NCBI RefSeq assembly: GCF_003952525.1
Contig: NZ_CP034451.1
Coordinates: 6,101,598-6,165,597, forward strand
From: Mesorhizobium sp. M3A.F.Ca.ET.080.04.2.1
GTDB taxonomy: Bacteria; Pseudomonadota; Alphaproteobacteria; Rhizobiales; Rhizobiaceae
Direction: 5' to 3'
Length of the DNA stretch: 64,000 nucleotides
Numbering within the stretch: the first letter of the stretch is position 1; the number at the start of each line of letters is the position of its first letter. The notes beneath the pieces were generated by a model. That model saw only the letters and a list, made by a program, of their open reading frames with translations. It searched no databases and was not told where the DNA came from. The position numbers and the translations under genes were made by a program. Below, in pieces: positions 37,654 through 47,514 of the stretch.

Positions 37654-39122
37654 GCCAGATGATCTCCGATCAGAAACTGCAGCGCGCGGTCGAGACGGAT
37701 ATGCGGCAGCGAAAGCGTCGCGCCTTCGGCCGTACGTTCCAGCTTTGGCGGCCGAAAGCGCACGAAGCGAATCGCTGGTTCGTTGCTTTCGGCATGCGGT
37801 CCGGAGAGGTCGAACACCGTGTCGACTTTCTCCGGCAAATCGCCTGGAAATATGGCGGTTTCGGTCTTCCCGTCGAATATCTCGCCGTTGATTTTTTCCC
37901 CTTTCAGCGGCGTGCCGATGATTACCGGGAGTGTTTCGCGCCCCTGCTTGACCGTTCCTTCTCCGGTCGAGCGTATCGCCGCCATGGCGGCTACGTCGAC
38001 TTCAGCGCCGCTGAAATTCGCGCGCGCCACCGCCCGGTCGGCCAAACGGCGCACGATCGCCTGCAGCCGGTCATGGCTTTCGTGATGCAGGTGGTCGGCC
38101 TTGGTCGCCGCCACCAGGATGCGGTCGATGCGCCTTGAAAACAGGTCGGTGACGAAGTTGCCCCGGCCAGGCCGGAAACAGGACAGGATTTCGGTAACCG
38201 CGCGTTCGAGGTCAGCCATCGCGGCGGGACCGGCATTCAGCGCCTGCAGGGCGTCGATCAGCACGATCTGTCGGTCGAGGCGGGTGATGTGCTCGCGAAA
38301 GAACGGCTTTACGACATGCGTCTTGTAAGCCTCGTAGCGACGCTCCATCATCGCCAGCAGCGATCCGGAACGCGGCCGCCGATCGGACAGCTTCATCAGC
38401 GGCGCGAAGGTGAGCGCCGGCGAGCCTTCCAAATCGCCGGGCATCAGGAAACGGCCGGGCGGAAGCGTCGACAGCGCACGCTCGTCGAGCTTGCAGGCCT
38501 TGAGGTAAGCGGCGAAGCTCTCCGCAAGCCGGCGCGCTGTCATCTCGTCGGCATCGGCGTCGGGGTCGATCGTCGAGGCCAGCTCGCGCCAGGCCTGCGA
38601 AAGGTCGGCGCGGACCGGAAGGGTGGCCAGTTCCACCGCCTCACGCGAAAACTCGGCGAAGGATTTGCCGAGCAGCGGCAGATCGAGCAGCCACTCGCCG
38701 GGATAGTCGACGATATCGAGCGACAATTTTCCGGCCGAAAACAGGCGATTCCAGCCGGAGGCCGACTCATACTCGATGGTGAGCCTGAGTTCGGAGATGG
38801 CGCGCGTCGAGGCCGGCCAGACGCGATCTTTGACGAGAGCCGCGACATGGTCCTCGTATTGGAAGCGGGGAACGGCATCGTCCGGCTGTTGCTCGAGGAA
38901 GGCGCGGGCGATGCGGCCCGACTTCTGTGCCTCGAACAGCGGCAGCCGTCCGCCATGGATGAGGTTGTGGACCAGCGCGGAGATGAACACGGTTTTGCCG
39001 GCACGGGAAAGCCCGGTGACGCCCAGGCGCAGCGAGGGAGAGAAGAGCCCCGCGGCACGGCCCGACAGCGTGTCGAGCGCAATTTTCGCCTCGTCGGCAA
39101 GAGTGGTCAGCGATGATGCCAA
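37650..39122 (-). CDS. ycjX: YcjX family (DUF463) P-loop GTPase-like protein
   Basis: 490 aa from TTG 39122 (AGGGATC upstream); the open frame continues to 39743 without YcjX-like sequence and overlaps the next gene. Walker A is GLSRAGKTVFISALVHNLI near residue 33, with DYPGEWLLDLPLL as the G3-like region and LVAATKADHLHHE as the G4-like region. The family is related to Ras-like GTPases and occurs together with YcjF. The cellular role is unknown, though a membrane-stress role is suspected from E. coli. Confidence 0.88.
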   Translation of the reverse strand: MASSLTTLADEAKIALDTLSGRAAGLFSPSLRLGVTGLSRAGKTVFISALVHNLIHGGRLPLFEAQKSGRIARAFLEQQPDDAVPRFQYEDHVAALVKDRVWPASTRAISELRLTIEYESASGWNRLFSAGKLSLDIVDYPGEWLLDLPLLGKSFAEFSREAVELATLPVRADLSQAWRELASTIDPDADADEMTARRLAESFAAYLKACKLDERALSTLPPGRFLMPGDLEGSPALTFAPLMKLSDRRPRSGSLLAMMERRYEAYKTHVVKPFFREHITRLDRQIVLIDALQALNAGPAAMADLERAVTEILSCFRPGRGNFVTDLFSRRIDRILVAATKADHLHHESHDRLQAIVRRLADRAVARANFSGAEVDVAAMAAIRSTGEGTVKQGRETLPVIIGTPLKGEKINGEIFDGKTETAIFPGDLPEKVDTVFDLSGPHAESNEPAIRFVRFRPPKLERTAEGATLSLPHIRLDRALQFLIGDHLA

Positions 39123-39277
39123 AAACAGATCCCTGGACTTGGAGCGGCCAGGATCGCAGATACGCTCCAAGTATTTGTTTTCACGCAATTGCGGGTGGAA
39201 AACCGCTGCGCAGTTTTCCTGGAATTTGCCATAGTCAGGCCCCGATATAGGCGCTGGAGCCGTCGTTTGGAATGGCC

Positions 39278-39793
39278 TCAGAGATCGGCAGGCGTCAGAA
39301 AGGCTTCGAGAAAGCCGCTGCCCCGGTCTGCTTCGGCGAGATTGCCTGGAAAGCGCACCACGGCCAAGCCGGAGGTAGGAAAACCGTAGTTGAGCAGCCC
39401 GCGCGCGGCCTCCTCGCCGTCGCCCGAAACCGCGATGGCGAGGTCTTCCGTCATCGGGTTGTGTCCGATCACCAGAAGCGAGCCGGCGCTCCCGTTCTTG
39501 CGGATGATGTCGAGATAGCCAGCCGCGTCCTCGCTGTAGAGCGTGTCGAAGAACAGCACCCGGCCGAGGTCGGTCCGGCCCGCAAGTCCTTCTAGCGTCT
39601 GCCTGGCCCGCTTGGCATTGGAGCAAAGCGTGACATCGGGCACGTAGTTGCGGGTGCGCATGGCGTCGCCCATCGCCTCGGCATCGGCGATACCGGATTC
39701 GTCGAGCGGACGGTCGAAGTCGCGCACCCCGGGCAGCGCCCAACCGGCCTTTGCATGCCTAAACAGATAAAGTCTGCTCAACCGGACCCCCAT
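39278..39793 (-). CDS. SixA-like histidine phosphatase
   Basis: 171 aa from ATG 39793; other ATGs at 39796 and 39802 are possible. The RHG motif is LYLFRHAKAGWALPG near residue 9, the second catalytic histidine lies in LLVIGHNPMTEDLA, and the family arginine in SNAKRARQTLEG. SixA removes phosphate from HPt phosphohistidines in E. coli, while other members act on small phosphorylated metabolites. The substrate here is not shown. The window also encodes an HPt protein at 25.5 kb. Confidence 0.87.
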   Translation of the reverse strand: MGVRLSRLYLFRHAKAGWALPGVRDFDRPLDESGIADAEAMGDAMRTRNYVPDVTLCSNAKRARQTLEGLAGRTDLGRVLFFDTLYSEDAAGYLDIIRKNGSAGSLLVIGHNPMTEDLAIAVSGDGEEAARGLLNYGFPTSGLAVVRFPGNLAEADRGSGFLEAFLTPADL

Positions 39794-40021
39794 CATGCGC
39801 ATGGGCAAGCGTTTCGCGATTAGTCACCAGAAAGTCGCCGCGCACAATGGCCGGCACCCCCCAACCACAACGAATCATGGATGAATTCGCCGCCGGTCAT
39901 TCAACAAAGGGCGTAGCGCCGTTCAGACTAACAAATGCGTGAAACTGTCGCCGAATGCGCTTGTGCAGGGACTTGTCCGCGAATATATAGGCGCCACATT
40001 TGGGGTTGTTGGGTGAGTCGA

Positions 40022-40438
40022 ATGAGCGATATCGTTACCGCCGATTACGTACCCTCCGAAGACGAACCGTTCATGAACGAACGGCAAAAATCGTACTTCC
40101 GCCAAAAGCTTATAACCTGGAAGAACGACATTCTCCGCGAAGCCCGCGAAACTCTCGAAATCCTGCAGCAGGAAAACGCCAACCATCCCGATCTGGCCGA
40201 TCGCGCCTCGTCCGAAACCGACCGCGCCATCGAACTGCGTGCCCGTGATCGCCAGCGCAAGCTGATCTCCAAAATCGATTCCGCGCTGCAGCGCATCGAC
40301 GAAGGCACTTACGGCTATTGCGAGGAGACGGGCGAGCCGATCGCGCTGAAGCGGCTCGACGCCCGCCCGATCGCAACGCTGTCGATCGAGGCGCAGGAGC
40401 GGCACGAGCGCCGCGAGAAGGTCTATCGCGACGACTGA
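40022..40438 (+). CDS. dksA: RNA polymerase-binding transcription factor DksA, zinc-independent type
   Basis: 138 aa from ATG 40022; an extension to 39935 has no DksA-like sequence. The coiled-coil arm is residues ~25-95 (ILREARETLEILQQENANHP), followed by the globular end (IDEGTYGYCEETGEPIALKR). Only one of the four zinc-binding cysteines of E. coli DksA remains (YGYCEETG; the others are T, S and Q). It should bind the RNA polymerase secondary channel and, with ppGpp, mediate the stringent response. A strong terminator follows at 40466. Confidence 0.94.
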   Translation: MSDIVTADYVPSEDEPFMNERQKSYFRQKLITWKNDILREARETLEILQQENANHPDLADRASSETDRAIELRARDRQRKLISKIDSALQRIDEGTYGYCEETGEPIALKRLDARPIATLSIEAQERHERREKVYRDD

Positions 40439-40465
40439 TACGCGCCGGACAGGCATGGACTGAAG

Positions 40466-40495
40466 AATGGCCGGAGATTCCCGGCCATTTTTTGT
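40466..40495 (+). terminator. Rho-independent terminator after dksA
   Basis: ATGGCCGG-AGATT-CCCGGCCAT followed by T6, a 7-8 bp stem. Confidence 0.9.
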
Positions 40496-40545
40496 TTTAG
40501 GTGCAAAGAGGCGGTTTGCCTGTAGCGCCGAGAACCGCTGGCCGT

Positions 40546-41259
40546 TCAGCGCTTGTGACTGGCAAGCTCGCCGAGCAGCTTGGTCATCTCGTCGTCGAGC
40601 GACGGCTTGGCCGCTGGCGGCTTGTTGCTTGCCGGCTTGGGGTGCGACTCCTCCAGCGACGCCTCCAGGTCGTGCATCAGCGTATCGTCGATCGAATCGT
40701 TGGAGGGCGGCGGCGGAGCATGCCGGGCGCTGCCGTTCGAGCCATAGGCGGGAAGGGGCATGACTTTCGCGCTTGGCAGGCTTGGCGCCGCCGGCCCGGA
40801 CGCAGGGCTGGCAGAGCGGGGACGCGCAGGCTCCGCACCTGGAGCCGGGGTCGTTGTCGGTGGCTGCCTCGCTGGCGCCGGCGCCGGCTGAGGGGCGCGT
40901 GGACGTTGCGCGGCCGTCTGCTGTTGCCCGCCATCGGCGGTCAGCGCCGGGCGGCGCGGCGCGGCCAGCCTTATGTCGCGCTCCACGACGACATCCGTCG
41001 GCCCGCCGATCAGGATCAGGTGTTCGATGTCGTCGCGTCGTACCAGCACCAAGCGGCGGTGGCTGTCGACGGCGGTGGCGTCCATGACGGCGAGGCGCGT
41101 CTTGCGGTTCCTGCCACCGGCGACGAAAGTACCAAAAGTGAGGTTGCGAACGACTTTTATGACGAGCAGGACGACGATAAGCAGGATGAGCGCTGCAAAC
41201 GTCCACAGGATTGCAGCGACATAACCCGGACCCGCCACGCTATCCAGCCACTGCAGCAT
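40546..41259 (-). CDS. FliO-domain membrane protein
   Basis: 237 aa from ATG 41259. One membrane helix lies near residues 12-38 (YVAAILWTFAALILLIVVLL). A FliO-like domain follows (RLAVMDATAVDSHRRLVLVR, HLILIGGPTDVVVE), then a long Pro/Ala linker and a short acidic C terminus. FliO helps assemble the flagellar export gate, but there are no flagellar genes here. Alphaproteobacteria often carry this gene beside cckA, which suggests a different or wider role. Confidence 0.8.
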   Translation of the reverse strand: MLQWLDSVAGPGYVAAILWTFAALILLIVVLLVIKVVRNLTFGTFVAGGRNRKTRLAVMDATAVDSHRRLVLVRRDDIEHLILIGGPTDVVVERDIRLAAPRRPALTADGGQQQTAAQRPRAPQPAPAPARQPPTTTPAPGAEPARPRSASPASGPAAPSLPSAKVMPLPAYGSNGSARHAPPPPSNDSIDDTLMHDLEASLEESHPKPASNKPPAAKPSLDDEMTKLLGELASHKR

Positions 41260-41478
41260 CGGTGCACCCAATCGCCTCTTGAAGTGACGCGACAGTAGAC
41301 CTTTGGGACTAGCCGCCGCAAGTTGGCATCACGCTTCGTGAACAGTTTGAGACACGAATTCGTGGCCCTTGCCCATTTTTATCTGACATTTGCCGGCGGG
41401 GCCTTTTCCGCTACAGGAGAATATGATTCAACCGGCCGTCCGCGGGTGTCGGGCATCGGAATCACGAGCAGGGGGCAC

Positions 41479-44058
41479 ATGGCCAAGGAAACGCGCGGCG
41501 ATTTCTATCCGGTACCAATCGTCGACCAGAACACGCGTCCGGGTGCTGTCGCCAGGCTCATTGTCTTCATCGTCGTCCTGACCGGTGCGGCCATCGTCTT
41601 CGGACTTTTCCGCGAGCGTCTGGGCGACCCCTTCCTGCTCGGGATGCTCGGTGTGCTCGCCATGATCGGCGTCGGCTTCCTGTTCGCCACGGCCATCGGC
41701 TTCGTGCAGATCGCGCCACGCTCGACCAGCGACGAACTGTCGAAGGCCTTCGTGGATTCGATGTCACAGGGACTTCTGGTCACCGACACCAAGGGCCGCG
41801 TCATCTATGCAAACCGGGCCTATGCCGACATGACGGGGGCGGCATCGGCGACCGACCTGAAGACCGTAGAGGGCCTGCTCTCGGATGTTCCCGAGGCCTC
41901 GATGACCATCTACCGGCTCGCTTCCGGCCTGCGCGACGGCCAGTCCGGCGATGGTGAGTTCCGGCTGGCGCAATCCATCAAGCCGGGCGCGGAGCCCGGG
42001 GCGCGCTGGTATCGCGCCCGGGCGCGAGCCTTCAGCGTGCCCGGCCAACGCCTGCCGATGCTCGCCTGGCAGCTCGCCGACATCTCGCAGGAGCGGGCCG
42101 AGCAGGAGCGCTTCTTCCTCGATCTGCAGAAAGCCATCGATCATCTGGATCACGCGCCGGCCGGTTTCTTCTCGGCCGACCAGGAGGGTCGCGTCACCTA
42201 TATCAATGCCACCCTTGCCGAATGGCTCGGCATCGACCTTGCCAGCTTCACTCCGGGAGCCATCACGCTGCCGGAAGTCGTCGCCGGCGACGGTATGGCG
42301 CTGGTCCGTTCGGTCAAGGCCGATCCCGGCACGACGCGCAATGCCGTCATCGACCTCGACCTGACGACGATGAGCGGTCAAGCCTTGCCGGTCCGCTTCA
42401 TGCACCGCGTTTCGGCGAGCCGCGAGGGCGTCAACGGCCCGACCCGCACCATCGTGCTCAACCGCACCCAGGGCGAAGACGCATCCGCGGACCTGCGCGC
42501 ATCGGAAGTCCGCTTCACCCGCTTCTTCAATTCGACGCCGATGGCAATTGCCGGCGTCGATGCCAGCGGCCGCATCCTGCGTACCAACGCGCCGTTCCTG
42601 TCACTGTTCTCCTCCGTCGTCGACCGCGATGCCGTCGACCGCCGGGTGCGGCTGGACACTGTCGTCCACGAACGCGACCGCCCCGCTTTCGCCGTCGCCT
42701 TCGAGAAGGCGCGCCAGCGCCAAGCCGACATAGACCCGATCGATACCGTGCTGCCGGGCAACGAGAACAGGCACGTGCGCTTCTACGTCAACGCCGTCGC
42801 CGACGGTACCGGCGGCGAGGGGGCGGAGGAATCGGCCATCGTCTATGCCGTCGAGACGACCGAGCAGAAGGCGCTCGAAGGCCAGATGGCGCAGAGCCAG
42901 AAGATGCAGGCGGTCGGCCAGCTCGCCGGCGGCATCGCGCACGATTTCAACAATGTGCTCACCGCCATCATCATGGCATCCGATCTTCTGCTCACCAACC
43001 ACCGGCCGTCGGATCCGTCCTTCCCCGACATCATGAACATCAAGCAGAACGCCAACCGCGCGGCATCGCTGGTCAGGCAATTGCTCGCCTTCTCGCGCAA
43101 GCAGACGCTGCGGCCGGAAGTGCTCAACCTGACCGATGTTCTGGCGGACCTGCGGATGCTGCTTGCGCGCCTCGTGGGCAATGACATAAAGCTCAAGATC
43201 GACCACGGCCGGGACCTGTGGCCAATCAAGGTTGATATCGGCCAGTTCGAGCAGGTGGTGGTCAACCTCGCCGTCAACGCGCGCGACGCCATGCCTGGCG
43301 GGGGCGACCTGACGGTGCGCACCCGCAACGTCATGAGCGACGAATGCAAGTCCTTCCCCTATCGCGAGCTCACGCCGGCCGACTATGTGCTGGTTGAGGT
43401 CGAGGATACCGGCAGCGGCATTGCGCCCGAAGTGCTGAAGAAGATCTTCGAACCGTTCTTCACCACCAAGGAGGTCGGCAAAGGCACAGGCCTCGGCCTC
43501 TCGATGGTGTACGGCATCATCAAGCAGACCGGCGGCTTCATCTATTGCGATTCCGAGGTCGGCAAGGGTTCGGTCTTCCGGATATTCCTGCCGCGTCATG
43601 TCGCCGAGGTGAAGAAGGCGAGCGAGTCCGGCGAGGCTGCGGCCGCGGCGGCGCCGGCAAAGCCGCCCGAGGCGGCCAGGGATCTGTCCGGCTCGGCCAC
43701 CGTGCTTCTGGTGGAGGATGAGGACGCGGTGCGCATGGGGGGTGTGCGGGCGCTGACCTCGCGCGGCTACACCGTCCACGAAGCGTCCTCCGGAGTCGAG
43801 GCCCTGGAAGTGTTCGAAGCCCTTGGCGGCAAGGTCGACATCGTCGTCTCCGACGTGGTGATGCCCGAAATGGACGGGCCGACGCTGCTCGGCGAATTGC
43901 GCAAGCGGCAGCACGACATCAAATTCGTCTTCGTTTCAGGCTATGCCGAGGACGCCTTCGCCAAGAACCTGCCGGCCGACGCGCATTTCGGCTTCCTGCC
44001 GAAACCGTTCTCGCTGAAGCAACTGGCGACGATCGTCAAGGAAGTGCTGGAATCCTGA
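41479..44058 (+). CDS. cckA: Cell cycle hybrid histidine kinase CckA
   Basis: 859 aa from ATG 41479 (GCAGGGGG upstream). Two membrane helices lie at residues ~26-46 and ~52-75, then two or three PAS domains (~90-450). The HisKA helix carries [19 protein letters not shown], with the phospho-histidine near residue 486. HATPase_c follows ([32 protein letters not shown]). A receiver domain has the phospho-aspartate in [14 protein letters not shown] near residue 791. CckA feeds the ChpT-CtrA relay that controls division and replication in alphaproteobacteria. All domains look intact. Confidence 0.95.
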   Translation: MAKETRGDFYPVPIVDQNTRPGAVARLIVFIVVLTGAAIVFGLFRERLGDPFLLGMLGVLAMIGVGFLFATAIGFVQIAPRSTSDELSKAFVDSMSQGLLVTDTKGRVIYANRAYADMTGAASATDLKTVEGLLSDVPEASMTIYRLASGLRDGQSGDGEFRLAQSIKPGAEPGARWYRARARAFSVPGQRLPMLAWQLADISQERAEQERFFLDLQKAIDHLDHAPAGFFSADQEGRVTYINATLAEWLGIDLASFTPGAITLPEVVAGDGMALVRSVKADPGTTRNAVIDLDLTTMSGQALPVRFMHRVSASREGVNGPTRTIVLNRTQGEDASADLRASEVRFTRFFNSTPMAIAGVDASGRILRTNAPFLSLFSSVVDRDAVDRRVRLDTVVHERDRPAFAVAFEKARQRQADIDPIDTVLPGNENRHVRFYVNAVADGTGGEGAEESAIVYAVETTEQKALEGQMAQSQKMQAVGQLAGGIAHDFNNVLTAIIMASDLLLTNHRPSDPSFPDIMNIKQNANRAASLVRQLLAFSRKQTLRPEVLNLTDVLADLRMLLARLVGNDIKLKIDHGRDLWPIKVDIGQFEQVVVNLAVNARDAMPGGGDLTVRTRNVMSDECKSFPYRELTPADYVLVEVEDTGSGIAPEVLKKIFEPFFTTKEVGKGTGLGLSMVYGIIKQTGGFIYCDSEVGKGSVFRIFLPRHVAEVKKASESGEAAAAAAPAKPPEAARDLSGSATVLLVEDEDAVRMGGVRALTSRGYTVHEASSGVEALEVFEALGGKVDIVVSDVVMPEMDGPTLLGELRKRQHDIKFVFVSGYAEDAFAKNLPADAHFGFLPKPFSLKQLATIVKEVLES

Positions 44059-44124
44059 CAAGTTGCTTGCGTTGCGCGAGACTGTCATGATGGTAAATGG
44101 GACCAATCATGGGGGTGGTAGCGC

Positions 44125-44832
44125 GTGACGCCGCACAACGACGCGGAGAGGGGGGATTTCGCCGAGACGGTGCTTCTGCCCGGCGATCCCGAGCGCGCGC
44201 AGTGGATGGCCGAAACCTTCCTGGAAAGGCCGCGCTGCGTCAATCGCCGCCGCGGCGCTCTCGGTTTCACCGGCCGGTTCCGCGGCAAGGCGGTCAGCAT
44301 CCAGTCGACCGGGATCGGCGGTTCGTCCTTCCTGATCTACGCCCACGAGCTGCTGGACTATCACGGCGTGAAGACGCTGATCCGCACCGGCACGTGCGGT
44401 GCCCTTGCCGAAGCCGTGGCGCTGCGGGGCGTCGTCATTTCGGGCGCCGTCCGCGCCGAAGGCCCGATCAGCGGAGACGTGTTCGGGCTTTACGAGCCGG
44501 CGGGGCCGGATCCGGCGCTGCATGCGCTGGCGGTACGGCGCGCTGCCGATCTCGGCATCACCTGCAGCGCGGGGCTGACGGTGTGCAGCGACATATTCTA
44601 TCACCCGCAAGGCCGCGACCGATTTGACGAAGCACGCACTCTGGGCGCGCTGGCGGTCGATATGGAAACCAGCGCGCTCTACCGTATCTCGGCACAGTTT
44701 GGCGCGCGCGCCCTGTCGCTGCTGACGGTGGTCGACCATGTCGTCACCGGCGAGCAGACCGAGTATTCCGAACGCCAGGCACTGTTCACCGACATGACGC
44801 GGCTGGCACTCGAAGTGGCGGCGGAAAGCTAG
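44125..44832 (+). CDS. deoD: DeoD-type purine nucleoside phosphorylase
   Basis: 235 aa with a GTG start at 44125 (GGGGGTGG upstream). It contains VLLPGDPERAQWMAE (phosphate/ribose pocket), STGIGGSSFLIYAHEL, LIRTGTCGAL and VDMETSALYRI, the trimeric/hexameric PNP signatures. It splits purine nucleosides with phosphate. The CVNRRRGALGFTG segment fits DeoD rather than uridine phosphorylase. Confidence 0.9.
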   Translation: MTPHNDAERGDFAETVLLPGDPERAQWMAETFLERPRCVNRRRGALGFTGRFRGKAVSIQSTGIGGSSFLIYAHELLDYHGVKTLIRTGTCGALAEAVALRGVVISGAVRAEGPISGDVFGLYEPAGPDPALHALAVRRAADLGITCSAGLTVCSDIFYHPQGRDRFDEARTLGALAVDMETSALYRISAQFGARALSLLTVVDHVVTGEQTEYSERQALFTDMTRLALEVAAES

Positions 44833-44891
44833 CGGTTGAGCGTTTGATGAAGCGCTGACCCCTCGGACGAGCGCTGCGCAAACGACTTCAG

Positions 44892-45281
44892 CTATCTCTT
44901 GGTGCAGGTCGAGGCGGTGAAGGCGCCGTCGGGCTGCTTCATGATGATGTCGAAGGACGGGCCGGCCGGGTCATCGAGCGTCGCCTGCGTCAAGGAAATC
45001 GAGTTGCCGCCGCTGGTGTAGCCGCCGAGCGGACCGAGCCAGCTGATCTCGCCGTTGGGGTTAATCTGGTAATTGTAAGCCTGCGGTGCGCCGCCGAAGC
45101 TGACCGGGCCGCTGTAGAGATCGCCCTTGATGGTGATGTCGCCGAGGTTGAGGAACATGCCGAGCAGGTAGACTTCGCAATGGTAAACGCCGTCCGGCAT
45201 CTTGCCTTCGGCGAAGCCGGCGCGGGCGCCGCTCGCGGCAGACAAGAAAAACAGGAAGCTCAGGACAATTCGCAGGATCAT
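44892..45281 (-). CDS. Conserved exported protein of unknown function
   Basis: 129 aa. The signal peptide is MILRIVLSFLFFLSAASGAR, with cleavage near ARAGF. The mature part starts GKMPDGVYHCEVYLLGMFLN and ends in TASTCTKR; the two cysteines could form a disulfide. It is Gly- and beta-rich, without a motif I recognise. It faces the phosphorylase gene end to end. Confidence 0.75.
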   Translation of the reverse strand: MILRIVLSFLFFLSAASGARAGFAEGKMPDGVYHCEVYLLGMFLNLGDITIKGDLYSGPVSFGGAPQAYNYQINPNGEISWLGPLGGYTSGGNSISLTQATLDDPAGPSFDIIMKQPDGAFTASTCTKR

Positions 45282-45926
45282 GACGTCGCTCGTTTGCGCG
45301 GCGACCTTGCCCTATTTTGCGGTTGCATCGCAACCGCCGCCGAGTTCCGCTGCTGCAGCCCGGATCCATATTTGGCAAGCCGAGTCACTGGGTGAAATCC
45401 AGGCAGTCCTGCGCAAAGTTTCGTCAGTATCTGGGTGCGACCGGGTTCTCCGCTGCTTGGCGGTTTAGCGGTAACCAATTGAAAATATGGATTATCCTGG
45501 CATCCAAGCGGCGGCCCGCGGTTTGGCATGTCGATTGCAAGGCTTATTGCGCATTGGTCTTGTCGCCCAATGACGCGGCGATCCGTAAGGACCGATCGGC
45601 GGCCGCAAGTGGCAGACCGACACAAGCGTTGCCTTCGAGGGGAAGGCGCCCGGCCGGAGCACGGCGAACGACCGCACCCGGCCGGGCATCAATTTGCAGA
45701 CAGACGAAAATCGTCCCGGCCGCGCGAGAGGGCAAACTCTGGCGCGTCGAGGGCCGCGTGCTAGTCTTTTCCCGGCCTTGGTGAGTCGGCCGCTTTCCGT
45801 ACCAGTCGCGAATGAGGGGGAGCGCGTGCGCTCAGCCGGCAAGCTCCACGCAAGCAAGCCTGCCTAGCCTTCCAAAACAGTGATTGTCGGTCAATGCGTC
45901 CAACCACGACTTGCCAGGGGACGGCG
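45282..45926. other. Gene-poor stretch
   Basis: About 640 bp. Short open frames on both strands lack ribosome-binding sites and read as Arg/Pro-rich, low-likelihood protein. I see no terminator, tRNA or repeat. The first part is the promoter region of the exported protein; the last 30 bp hold the ribosome-binding site of the next small gene. Confidence 0.5.
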
Positions 45927-46103
45927 ATGGAACGTTTTGTCGAGGACTATCAGAAGCGACGCCTCACCGAACGCGTCGACATCATGACGGCGATCAGCAT
46001 CCTGATGTCGCAAGGCTACGAAGAGCATGAACTGATCGGGGAAATGACCAAGGTTTTTTACGTCGACCTCGACGCCTACAACGAGGTGCTCGGACGGCAC
46101 TGA
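45927..46103 (+). CDS. Small conserved-looking protein, unknown function
   Basis: 58 aa from ATG 45927, preceded by AGGGGACGG. It reads MERFVEDYQKRRLTERVDIM and ends DLDAYNEVLGRH, a compact charged helical protein without a membrane segment. Codon use and the ribosome-binding site look real. No family recognised. Confidence 0.7.
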   Translation: MERFVEDYQKRRLTERVDIMTAISILMSQGYEEHELIGEMTKVFYVDLDAYNEVLGRH

Positions 46104-46237
46104 CCCCGAAGCCAGAGCTGCGGCTCAGTCGGTGCGACGACGGTCGAACGCGCGGTTACGGCCGCGCTCTTTGGCAGCGCAAGCGCTTTGTCGGCGGCGC
46201 TGGGCACCTTGTCGAAGCTCGACCTTCGCAACCTGCG

Positions 46238-46495
46238 TTATAGGATCATTACCGACAATAGCAGCACAAAGCCGATCGCCATCATCAGCAGGCCCGGCCA
46301 ATTCTGTGAAAGGCCGAGGAAGCGCAGGCCGCGCCGTCGGGGCTCGAGCGTTGGGCCAGGCGTTGCGAGGGGTGGCTTGGGGCGATCCGAAGCTGCAGGT
46401 GCCGGATCGCTAAGTTGCCCGCGCCAGAGGACTGCACCCGCCATATACACAACCCCGGCGACAGTAAGCACCGCCCCGATGAGGATGACAGTCAT
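46238..46495 (-). CDS. Small membrane protein with two helices
   Basis: 85 aa. Membrane helices are MTVILIGAVLTVAGVVYMAG at the N terminus and NWPGLLMMAIGFVLLLSVMI at the C terminus, joined by a Pro-rich loop of about 40 residues. GCGAGGTG precedes the ATG. No named family recognised. The hairpin topology with both ends in the same compartment is a prediction. Confidence 0.65.
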   Translation of the reverse strand: MTVILIGAVLTVAGVVYMAGAVLWRGQLSDPAPAASDRPKPPLATPGPTLEPRRRGLRFLGLSQNWPGLLMMAIGFVLLLSVMIL

Positions 46496-46683
46496 ATCAC
46501 CTCGCTTTCTCCGGGTCTCCCGATGCCGCGGCCCTTGGCAGCGTTCTGCTAAGCCCAGCCGCTATGAAAACCGGCCCCTGGCGAATAGGCAAAACGGTCC
46601 AGCTGCCCGGCAAGTTCCGACGGAGCTACGCAAAGTGTGTCCACCCAAGAAGGCTTCCGGTTGCGCAGTGAAGGCTCGCCGCT

Positions 46684-47487
46684 TCAAGTCACCCGCTTCA
46701 TTAGTGCCATGGCGCCGAAGGGCGCACGCACCTTGCCTTCGGTGATGAAGTAGACGAACACGTCGCGCGGCTTCGCCGGCGCGTCGGTCTCGGAATCGAC
46801 GCGCGGCAGGTCGGACGGCTGTTTGCCCTCAGCCCAGGTTTTCACGCGTGCCGCCCATTCGTCGAGAGCCCTCGGCGTGTAGCAGTCCGGATTGTCGTCG
46901 CTGCCGGTCTGCAGCCGCGCATACACGAAGTCGCCGGTGATGTCGGCAATGGCCGGATATTTGGCATGGTCGGCATAGACGATCGCGGCATTGTACTTGC
47001 GCGCCAATGCGGGGAATTCCGGCACCACGAAGCTGTCATGCCTGACTTCGACTGCGTGGCGAAGCGCGACACCATCCTGCTTTTCCGGCAGCAATTTCAG
47101 GAAAGCCTCGAAATCATCCGCATCGAATTTCTTCGTCGGCGCGAACTGCCACAGGATCGGCCCGAGCTTTTCGCCGAGCGCGGCAACGCCCGAACCGAGG
47201 AAACGCATCATCGATTCGCCAGCCTCGCCGAGCACGCGGCGGTTGGTGACGAAGCGGTTGCCCTTCAGAGAGTAGACGAAGCCATCAGGCGCCTCTTGCG
47301 CCCACTTCACGAAGGTCGGCTCCTTGAAACTGGAGTAAAAGGTGCCGTTCACTTCGATCGTCGGTACCTGGCGGCTCGCATAATGCAGTTGCTTGGCTTT
47401 GGCGAGCTTCTCCGGGTAGAAAGACGTATCCCAGGGCTCGAAGGTCCAGCCGCCCATGCCGGCGCGGATCTTTCCTTGGCTGGCCAT
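46684..47487 (-). CDS. DUF72 domain-containing protein (YecE-like)
   Basis: 267 aa from ATG 47487; ATG 47493 is possible but too close to the GGGAG. A TIM-barrel family: RAGMGGWTFEPWDTSFYPEK, IEVNGTFYSSF, FVYSLKGNRFVTNRR, AVEVRHDSFV, DFVYARLQ. DUF72 proteins are widespread and without a settled biochemical role. It is followed closely by the GNAT gene on the same strand. Confidence 0.9.
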   Translation of the reverse strand: MASQGKIRAGMGGWTFEPWDTSFYPEKLAKAKQLHYASRQVPTIEVNGTFYSSFKEPTFVKWAQEAPDGFVYSLKGNRFVTNRRVLGEAGESMMRFLGSGVAALGEKLGPILWQFAPTKKFDADDFEAFLKLLPEKQDGVALRHAVEVRHDSFVVPEFPALARKYNAAIVYADHAKYPAIADITGDFVYARLQTGSDDNPDCYTPRALDEWAARVKTWAEGKQPSDLPRVDSETDAPAKPRDVFVYFITEGKVRAPFGAMALMKRVT

Positions 47488-47514
47488 TGTCATTCTCCCA
47501 CTTTCGGATTGCGA

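Noticed and set aside
39123..39743. N-terminal extension of YcjX to 697 aa
   Set aside because: It overlaps the SixA-like gene and has no YcjX-like sequence before TTG 39122.
41410..41600. Upstream open frame with AGGAGAAT ribosome-binding site overlapping cckA
   Set aside because: The product is Arg/Ser-rich and out of frame with cckA, with no sign of conservation. It could be a leader, but support is too thin.
45492..45857. 121-codon frame on the minus strand
   Set aside because: Arg/Pro-rich, no start signal, no family-like motif.
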